Source: JAVBMJ01 sp031552535
Lineage (GTDB): Bacteria > Bacteroidota > Bacteroidia > Bacteroidales > Rikenellaceae
NCBI GenBank assembly: GCA_031552535.1
Contig: JAVBMJ010000044.1
Coordinates: 1-28,905, forward strand
Direction of reading: 5' to 3'
Length of the DNA stretch: 28,905 nucleotides
Each line of letters opens with the position of its first letter. Positions within the stretch are counted from its first letter, which is position 1. The notes under the pieces are model-generated. The model was not told the DNA's origin and searched no databases. It saw nothing but the letters and a program-made list of their open reading frames with translations. The translations under genes and the position numbers were made by a program. Below are positions 23,893 through 28,905 of the stretch, piece after piece.

Positions 23893-26265
23893 ATGCGACT
23901 GCTGACACGTACCGGTTTTATACTCTTTATCTCGATGATCATTATCCTCGGGGCTGCAACGCTGGTCGAACGTTCCCGGGGGAGTGACTTCGTGGCGGAA
24001 TACGTCTACCATTCCTGGTGGTTCGCCCTGCTCTGGGGGGCGTTGTTTTGTTCGGCAATGGGCCTCATCATCGGCCGGTCGCTACACCGCAACAGGCCGG
24101 TTTTCATGTTGCACGCCTCTTTCGGGGTGATCCTTGCAGGTGCTATGTTGACGTTTCTCTCGGCCGAAAAAGGATACCTGCACCTCAGGGAAGGTATCCC
24201 GGCCGGAGAGTTCAGTCCGGAGGACGGTACAGGCCTGCGGCCGCTCCCGTTCGAGATGACGCTCGAAAGTTTCCGTACCGAATATTACAAAGGAACCGGG
24301 GCCCCGTCCGACTATGTGAGCCGTGTAACGGTGCACGACCGGGGGGTAAATTCCAGTCATGTGATATCTATGAACAACATCCTGAAACACCGCGGCTACC
24401 GCTTCTATCAGGCATCGTTCGACGAGGACGGGCACGGAAGCACCCTCTCGATGAATCACGATCCCTGGGGCATACCCGTCACTTACACCGGATATCTGCT
24501 GCTGGGTATTTCGATGCTCTGGACACTTCTCTCTCCACAGGGAGGATTCCGCAGGTTGCTCTCCGACCCGCGACTCAAAAAGACAGGCATCACGGCGGTG
24601 TTGCTGCTGATGGCCACAGGCGGGGCCACGGCTGCTCCCGCCACAATCACCCGCGAACAGGGAGAAGCCTTCGGGCGGCTGCAAATGCTCTACAACGGCC
24701 GCATCGCCCCGGTGCAGACCTTTGCCCGCGACTTCACACTCAAGCTATGCGGAAAACCGCACTGGGGTGATTTCTCTGCCGAGCAGGTACTCGCCGGATG
24801 GATTTTCTACCCAGAGCAGTGGCAACACGAACCAATGGTTCGCATAAAAAGCGCCGGAATGCGGCGCATCGCCGGGAGCCGGGAGATGGCCCCATTCACC
24901 TCATTCTTCGACGGGAAGCGCAACTATAAACTCGCGTCGGGCACAGCTCTTGCGAAAAGCGGTGCCAGGAATGGCAAACTGCACAAGGCTATTGCCGAAG
25001 CTGACGAGAAGATACAGCTCATAGCCATGTTGCAGGCAGGAGAATATCTTCCCTTGCTGCCGGTACGCACTACGGACGGGTTACGGTGGTATTCGCCTGC
25101 CGATCAGGTGTGCGACGCGGAGCGGGGCGATTCGCTCTTCGTAAAAGGCATCTTTCCGCTCATCTACCAGGCGTTGCTGGCCGGAGATGGGGCCGAAGTC
25201 GACACTCTGATCTGCAAGATCGCCTCCTTCCAACAGCGGCAGGGAGGCAACGAACTCCTCTCGCCACGCAAGTTGGGCGCCGAATTGTGGTACAACCGGA
25301 TGGACCTCTCAACGACGCTCTACAGGCTCAACCTCGTTTTCGGCCTCCTGGCGTTCATATACTTCTGCTGGAGCGTGGCTACCGGACGGCGCAAAGGCTG
25401 GCTGCAGGCGCTTTTCCTGGTTCAACTCATCCACTCGCTGGCCTTTGTGACGGTCAACCTCGCCTTGCGCGGCTACATCGCAGGACATGTTCCGCTCAGT
25501 AACGGCTACGAGACGATGATGTTCATAGCCTGGTGTGTGCTGTTGGTCACGGTAATTTTCCGCCGGAAATTTTTCCTTGTCACCGCCTCTGGCTTTATCC
25601 TGTCGGGGTTCGCCCTGCTGGTGTCGGCCCTGGGAGCTATGAATCCGCAGATTACGCCCCTGATGCCGGTGCTTTCATCGTCTTGGCTGAGTATTCACGT
25701 GTCGTTGATCATGGTGTCGTATGCCCTGCTGGGATTCGTCGCGCTCAACGGCATGGCGGCTCTGGTCCTGTGGCTGTCCGCACAGCCCGCAACGGCAGGG
25801 AAGGTCGATGCGCAAATAGATAACCTGCAACTTGTCAGCCGGTTGTTCCTGTATCCGGCGGTATTCCTGCTGGCCGCTGGAATCTTCGTGGGGGCGGTCT
25901 GGGCCAACGTGTCGTGGGGCCGCTACTGGGGCTGGGATCCCAAAGAGGTATGGGCGCTGGTCACGATGATGGTTTACGCCCTGCCACTCCACGGGGGCAG
26001 TTTGCGCCGGTTCAATCGTCCGCTCTTTTTCCACAGCTATGCCATAGTGGCTTTATGCACGGTGCTGATGACCTATTTCGGCGTAAACTACCTGCTCGGA
26101 GGCATGCACAGCTACGGCGGCGAAACCTCGCTGCCGGCAGCCGCATGGTTTGCACTGTTGCCCCTGATGTTGGTGCCTGCGGTTGCTCTGAAACGGGCGG
26201 TCAAAAGGACGCGCACCTTGCCCCGACGTCCCGGTCACGGAAGCGCCTTATATAAATTCCAATAA
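23893..26265 (+). CDS. ccsBA: CcsBA fusion: System II cytochrome c synthase
   Basis: This encodes 790 residues. The N-terminal ResB/CcsB part has membrane helices near 10-30 and 37-55, a periplasmic domain and another helix near 200. A mid-protein periplasmic domain follows (about 245-470). The CcsA part is multi-membrane-spanning and carries the tryptophan-rich heme-handling motif WGRYWGWD at 675-682 plus VWALVTMM. Together these form the complex that carries heme to the periplasm and attaches it to CxxCH motifs. Fused CcsBA is common in Bacteroidota and Epsilonproteobacteria. As the last gene of the operon it probably matures the two cytochrome-type proteins encoded just upstream. Confidence 0.95.
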   Translation: MRLLTRTGFILFISMIIILGAATLVERSRGSDFVAEYVYHSWWFALLWGALFCSAMGLIIGRSLHRNRPVFMLHASFGVILAGAMLTFLSAEKGYLHLREGIPAGEFSPEDGTGLRPLPFEMTLESFRTEYYKGTGAPSDYVSRVTVHDRGVNSSHVISMNNILKHRGYRFYQASFDEDGHGSTLSMNHDPWGIPVTYTGYLLLGISMLWTLLSPQGGFRRLLSDPRLKKTGITAVLLLMATGGATAAPATITREQGEAFGRLQMLYNGRIAPVQTFARDFTLKLCGKPHWGDFSAEQVLAGWIFYPEQWQHEPMVRIKSAGMRRIAGSREMAPFTSFFDGKRNYKLASGTALAKSGARNGKLHKAIAEADEKIQLIAMLQAGEYLPLLPVRTTDGLRWYSPADQVCDAERGDSLFVKGIFPLIYQALLAGDGAEVDTLICKIASFQQRQGGNELLSPRKLGAELWYNRMDLSTTLYRLNLVFGLLAFIYFCWSVATGRRKGWLQALFLVQLIHSLAFVTVNLALRGYIAGHVPLSNGYETMMFIAWCVLLVTVIFRRKFFLVTASGFILSGFALLVSALGAMNPQITPLMPVLSSSWLSIHVSLIMVSYALLGFVALNGMAALVLWLSAQPATAGKVDAQIDNLQLVSRLFLYPAVFLLAAGIFVGAVWANVSWGRYWGWDPKEVWALVTMMVYALPLHGGSLRRFNRPLFFHSYAIVALCTVLMTYFGVNYLLGGMHSYGGETSLPAAAWFALLPLMLVPAVALKRAVKRTRTLPRRPGHGSALYKFQ

Positions 26266-26329
26266 ATTTTATGTGGAAATTTAGACGACTCTATGCGATC
26301 GTTTCACACCTCTGCCGGAATGATGCCCG

Positions 26330-26572
26330 TTATGCTGCCACCACAGCTTGCACTCCACTCTCCTGCATTTTAGGGCAGCAGTGATCGCATTCGCCACACG
26401 ATGTTTTAAAACTTCCGCTGTGGCAATCGCAACTCCTGTCGTTGCAAAACCCTGCCTCCCCTTTGGTTTGCCCGGGATAAACGCCGGTAACATAAAGGGT
26501 CCCCAGAGAGAGGCCGCACAAGATGACAACGCCTATAGCCAGGAGTAAAAATTTTTGTCCCTTTGTTTTCAT
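26330..26572 (-). CDS. Cys-rich membrane-anchored mini-protein
   Basis: This encodes 80 residues. It starts MKTKGQKFLLLAIGVVILCG with one hydrophobic segment (about 8-30; a signal anchor), followed by a soluble tail with CNDRSCDCHSGS and CGECDHCCPKM, seven cysteines in 25 residues. There is no CxxCH heme site. The cysteine spacing suggests binding of a soft metal or of an iron-sulfur cluster. It converges on the cytochrome operon, 64 bases after ccsBA. A palindrome related to the AraC-type sites lies upstream (26628-26670). No family was recognised. Overlapping frames on this strand lack a signal peptide and were not preferred. Confidence 0.65.
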   Translation of the reverse strand: MKTKGQKFLLLAIGVVILCGLSLGTLYVTGVYPGQTKGEAGFCNDRSCDCHSGSFKTSCGECDHCCPKMQESGVQAVVAA

Positions 26573-26627
26573 AGTATCATTAGTTTACAAATTATGCCGC
26601 GAATATAAACAAAGATTCCGGAACTTG

Positions 26628-26670
26628 TTTTTGCCTGCGTCAATTGTGCAAAAATTGACGCAGGCAAAAA
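26628..26670. repeat. 18-bp perfect hairpin containing two inverted TTGACGCAGGCAAAA sites
   Basis: Arms 26628-26645 and 26653-26670 are fully complementary around a seven-base loop. It can act as terminator for the minus-strand gene 26689-27267. Each arm contains a 15-mer nearly identical to the direct repeats at 28679-28714, so it may instead, or also, be a regulator-binding site in front of the Cys-rich gene. Confidence 0.7.
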
Positions 26671-26688
26671 TTTTAAGAGTCTGCCGGG

Positions 26689-27267
26689 TCAAATCTTACG
26701 CAATCCGAAATAGGCCCAGAATACAAATCCGGCATTCATCGTGAGGCTTACAATGTGATATACAGGTGTCTGTTCCGGATTGAGCACAAATCCATATCTT
26801 AGCGCCGCCAACACGATCCAGGGTATAAATAACGCTCCGGTGGCAAATGCTGCCAAAGGTTTTTGTCCGTGGCCGTATCCTCCGGCCTTCCACACGATTA
26901 CTCCATAGCACAGTGTATCGGCCAGTACGAGGAATACAAGGTTGTAAACAAAGAGATCCGCGAGAAAATCCATCGAATAATGGAGCAAAAAACCTGTTCC
27001 GGCAGCGATGAAGTAAGGCCTCAGGCGGCGGATAAAAGCGCCGGCGATAAAAGGGATTGCAACTGCGAGCCACCAGAAACGATGCATGACATAGAGCGAA
27101 AACGAACTGGCTGTTCCATCGTCGGCACTGTAGCCCCAAAGATGGTCGGCATCCAGAAGGTTGCAAGCTATGACTATTGTCAGAAAAGTCCGGAACCGGA
27201 GCCCGACCTTTCGGGCGGAGAACTCCGAGACCAGAGTCGAGGAAAGAACATGACCGGATATATACAT
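26689..27267 (-). CDS. DUF457/YdjM-like integral membrane protein (putative metal-dependent hydrolase)
   Basis: This encodes 192 residues with about five hydrophobic segments. Histidines and aspartates are placed as in the membrane-bound metal-dependent hydrolases of the YdjM/YbcI family: an early His (SGHVLSS), LLDADHLWG, then VMHRFWW and LLHYSMDF. Most members are uncharacterised. The gene follows the AraC-type regulator on the same strand by 77 bases and may be cotranscribed with it. The match is based on motif placement only, so the family call is tentative. Confidence 0.55.
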   Translation of the reverse strand: MYISGHVLSSTLVSEFSARKVGLRFRTFLTIVIACNLLDADHLWGYSADDGTASSFSLYVMHRFWWLAVAIPFIAGAFIRRLRPYFIAAGTGFLLHYSMDFLADLFVYNLVFLVLADTLCYGVIVWKAGGYGHGQKPLAAFATGALFIPWIVLAALRYGFVLNPEQTPVYHIVSLTMNAGFVFWAYFGLRKI

Positions 27268-27344
27268 AATCGCAAAAAAGGATAATAAGAACCCGTTGCC
27301 GGACTATCATATTGCCTCCGGCAGACCCGACCCCCGATGGGTCA

Positions 27345-28481
27345 TTAATGGTATTTTTTTCTGAATTCCGAAGGGGTAACCCCGTATTCCTGCCGGAAAT
27401 AGGTGCTGAAAGAGCTCAAACTCCTGAATCCGCACATTTCGGCGATACTTCCCAATGACATATTCATAAACATTGCATCCCGCATCATGGCCTCCGCCTT
27501 TTGTAACCGGTAGCCGTTTACGAGTGTATAAAAATTGGTGCCCCACTCGCGGTTGATCAATGCCCAGAGGTAGGTCCGGTTTGTGTTCAGCATCCGGCTC
27601 ACTTTGTCGCCGCTCAAATCGGGGTCTCTGAATATTTCATCCTTTTCGAACAGCAACAGCAACTCCTCCCCAAGCCTCAAATGCCTGGGTTCTTCCTCCG
27701 GCGTTCCATTGTCGATCCGGTTATCTGCCGTATCCGGATCTTTTTCCGGAGTTGTATACAGGTCTTTCTGGCGGACAACGAATATGTTGATCATGGTGGG
27801 TATCGTCACCACCGTCACGGCCATTACCAGTTTTACGGCGTATCCTTCGACGGTCATGCACGCCAACGCGCATACTCCCTGGATGATCATTGTAAAGGCG
27901 ATCCAGCGCACCCACCGCAGGTTGCATCCTTCGAAATTGGAAAATTCGTCGACCATGCGCCGTTTATGGTCGTTGTGCATACGCAATGTAACCATGGTAA
28001 ACACGACCTGTTCGGCGATCATCATAAATATCCCGGATATTCTAACCCACATGGCTGGTTTGTCCAGAAAGGGCCATATCTGGTCGTAAGAGGCGAACGA
28101 CGGCAGCGAGCCGTATGTCCGGTTTACTACCGCCAGGATAAGCATGAATACCACCGGCGGGGCATAGGCCGCCAGCCAGTGTTTTAGCTTCAAACATCCC
28201 GGGAGCATCAATTCGAAAAGGTAGAAATATATCAGGGGAAAGATAGCCATCACCATAACCACGTGCGACGGGTTGAATAACGCCCGCATATAGTGGTCTG
28301 TATCGAATTTTTGAATTATTGCGGCTATCGGCACCAGTGCCGTCAGCACGAATACCAGCGTAATGAGGTTTGTCGGGTGCCGGTTCCCGCGCAGAACGTA
28401 AAGGAACAGGGAATTTACCAACATGACCGCACACACTGTCGTGCCGATTGACAGGAGCAAATATGGATTTACACCGGGCAT
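27345..28481 (-). CDS. Membrane-anchored AraC-family transcription regulator
   Basis: This encodes 378 residues. The N-terminal half has six to seven hydrophobic helices (about 5-230; e.g. YLLLSIGTTVCAVMLVNSLF), then a linker and a C-terminal AraC-type DNA-binding domain (about 275-378). The second HTH signature is LGSIAEMCGFRSLSSFSTYF with EYGVTPSEFRKKYH. Regulators of this membrane-bound type are common in Bacteroidota and may sense an envelope signal. Direct repeats with a 21-bp period, typical of AraC-type operators, lie upstream at 28679-28714 between this gene and the divergent small gene. A tentative -7 box (TATCTTCG, minus, 28539-28532) is present. Confidence 0.9.
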   Translation of the reverse strand: MPGVNPYLLLSIGTTVCAVMLVNSLFLYVLRGNRHPTNLITLVFVLTALVPIAAIIQKFDTDHYMRALFNPSHVVMVMAIFPLIYFYLFELMLPGCLKLKHWLAAYAPPVVFMLILAVVNRTYGSLPSFASYDQIWPFLDKPAMWVRISGIFMMIAEQVVFTMVTLRMHNDHKRRMVDEFSNFEGCNLRWVRWIAFTMIIQGVCALACMTVEGYAVKLVMAVTVVTIPTMINIFVVRQKDLYTTPEKDPDTADNRIDNGTPEEEPRHLRLGEELLLLFEKDEIFRDPDLSGDKVSRMLNTNRTYLWALINREWGTNFYTLVNGYRLQKAEAMMRDAMFMNMSLGSIAEMCGFRSLSSFSTYFRQEYGVTPSEFRKKYH

Positions 28482-28678
28482 ATTTTGCAGATAGTTTCAT
28501 CCGCAGATCGCAATGCGACCGCCGGATGCCGCGAAGATACATAAATTATATGTATAATCCTCATATTCACGCTACAGATTATCGGCCGACCCTTCCATGC
28601 ATTGCCGGAATGGGCGGCAGGAGAATCGGACGGCTTACTGTACAATATTATGATATTTTGTCACGATAAAGTCATTTT
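28482..28678. other. Leader/intergenic region of the AraC-type gene
   Basis: No gene is seen. With the operator at 28679-28714 and the leader that follows, it makes up the 301-base divergent gap. A weak -7 box for the regulator gene lies at 28532-28539 (minus). Confidence 0.5.
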
Positions 28679-28714
28679 TTGACGCAGACAAAAATAAAAT
28701 TGAGGCAGACAAAA
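28679..28714 (+). promoter_or_regulatory. Direct-repeat operator candidate for the AraC-type regulator
   Basis: TTGACGCAGACAAAA (28679-28693) and TTGAGGCAGACAAAA (28700-28714) match at 14 of 15 positions with a 21-bp period, two helical turns, the spacing expected for an AraC-family dimer. The repeats end about 22 bases before a -7-like GATCTTTG (28736-28743), so they would overlap the -33 region of the plus-strand gene at 28783, an activator position. Confidence 0.7.
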
Positions 28715-28782
28715 GTCCTGATCGAAATTATTTATGATCTTTGCGGCCGGAAAATCAAGTAAACACTAAAATACTACTATCG

Positions 28783-28905
28783 ATGAACTACGAAAACTAC
28801 CTTCCTCCGGTTTCGGAGGTTTTTATGATCGCGTGCGAGCAGGGCTTCGCTCAATCGGGCACCGGCGGTGTCGACGACATGGGCCATGGCGGCGGGATAT
28901 TCGGT
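28783..28905 (+). CDS. Start of a small Gly-rich protein, hypothetical (cut by window edge)
   Basis: This encodes at least 41 residues from ATG 28783: a polar start (MNYENYLPPVSEV), then FMIACEQGFAQSGTGG and a Gly-rich end with DDMGHGG. There is no signal peptide. Short Bacteroidales proteins with a PxxEVxx...QSGxGG layout are often found beside surface-protein loci, but no function is known to me. It is the likely direct target of the AraC-type operator. The stop codon lies outside the window. Confidence 0.6.
   Translation, partial: MNYENYLPPVSEVFMIACEQGFAQSGTGGVDDMGHGGGIFG

Noticed and set aside
22891..24012. 373-codon minus-strand ORF opposite the RidA-like gene
   Set aside because: Antisense shadow; the plus-strand frame has clear domains and operon spacing.
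26330..26572. Possible c-type heme site in the Cys-rich protein
   Set aside because: The cysteines before His are spaced CDCH, not CxxCH.
1..28905. CRISPR array, tRNA, rRNA or prophage genes
   Set aside because: No regularly spaced repeats other than the in-gene Tyr-Gly repeat, no cloverleaf-like or rRNA-like segments and no phage structural genes were seen.

Overview
The window looks like chromosomal DNA of a gut-type Bacteroidales bacterium. The moderately high GC (by eye about 50-58% in genes) suggests Alistipes/Rikenellaceae or a close relative, but this is inference from gene content and not a measured assignment. Supporting signs are promoters of the Bacteroidota type (-7 box TAnnTTTG), many lipoproteins with C-terminal-Cys lipoboxes, a BACON-type lipoprotein, a tyrosine-rich Wzc tail, a short histone-H1-like gene and a two-component sensor with a large Reg_prop propeller.

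Layout. (1) 1-5315: the 3' end of a DDE transposase at the left edge, a BamA/TamA-type outer-membrane barrel gene (minus), then a two-gene polysaccharide export unit: a Wza-like lipoprotein and a Wzc-like tyrosine autokinase with a Tyr-Gly repeat tail. (2) 5316-7104: a 57-residue histone-like gene with its own promoter and terminator, a decayed IS3-type orfA, an S24/S26 signal-peptidase-like gene, a perfect 30-bp terminator-like hairpin and a 160-bp MITE sitting exactly at the stop codon of the next gene. (3) 7105-15165: a surface/regulatory module. It holds an outer-membrane barrel, two lipoproteins, a LuxR-type response regulator, a 1471-residue propeller histidine kinase and, divergently, a truncated paralogue of the response regulator. 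Two near-identical palindromes lie exactly 22 nt upstream of a -7 box, one before the BACON lipoprotein and one before the truncated regulator. They are the best candidate operators of this system. (4) 15232-16638: a RIC/YtfE-like di-iron protein and a LuxR-type regulator with a degenerate receiver, overlapping by ATGA, behind a strong promoter and a leader hairpin. (5) 16831-26265: a compact seven-gene plus-strand operon: OprP/O-type porin, imelysin lipoprotein, di-heme DUF1111-type oxidoreductase, second porin, mono-heme lipoprotein, RidA/chorismatase-like protein and a CcsB-CcsA fusion for cytochrome c maturation. (6) 26330-28905: a Cys-rich membrane mini-protein, a DUF457-like membrane protein, a membrane-anchored AraC regulator (all minus) and the start of a plus-strand small protein. 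Four copies of a 15-bp site bracket this block.

How they work together (inference). Region 5 reads as a self-contained periplasmic/outer-membrane redox and metal-handling system: porins admit the substrate, the imelysin binds metal, the two cytochrome-type proteins do redox chemistry and CcsBA attaches the heme. Region 4 probably responds to nitrosative or oxidative damage to iron centres. Region 3 is a split version of the hybrid two-component systems common in Bacteroides, controlling a surface lipoprotein and a truncated regulator that may tune the response. No tRNA, rRNA, CRISPR array or prophage was seen.
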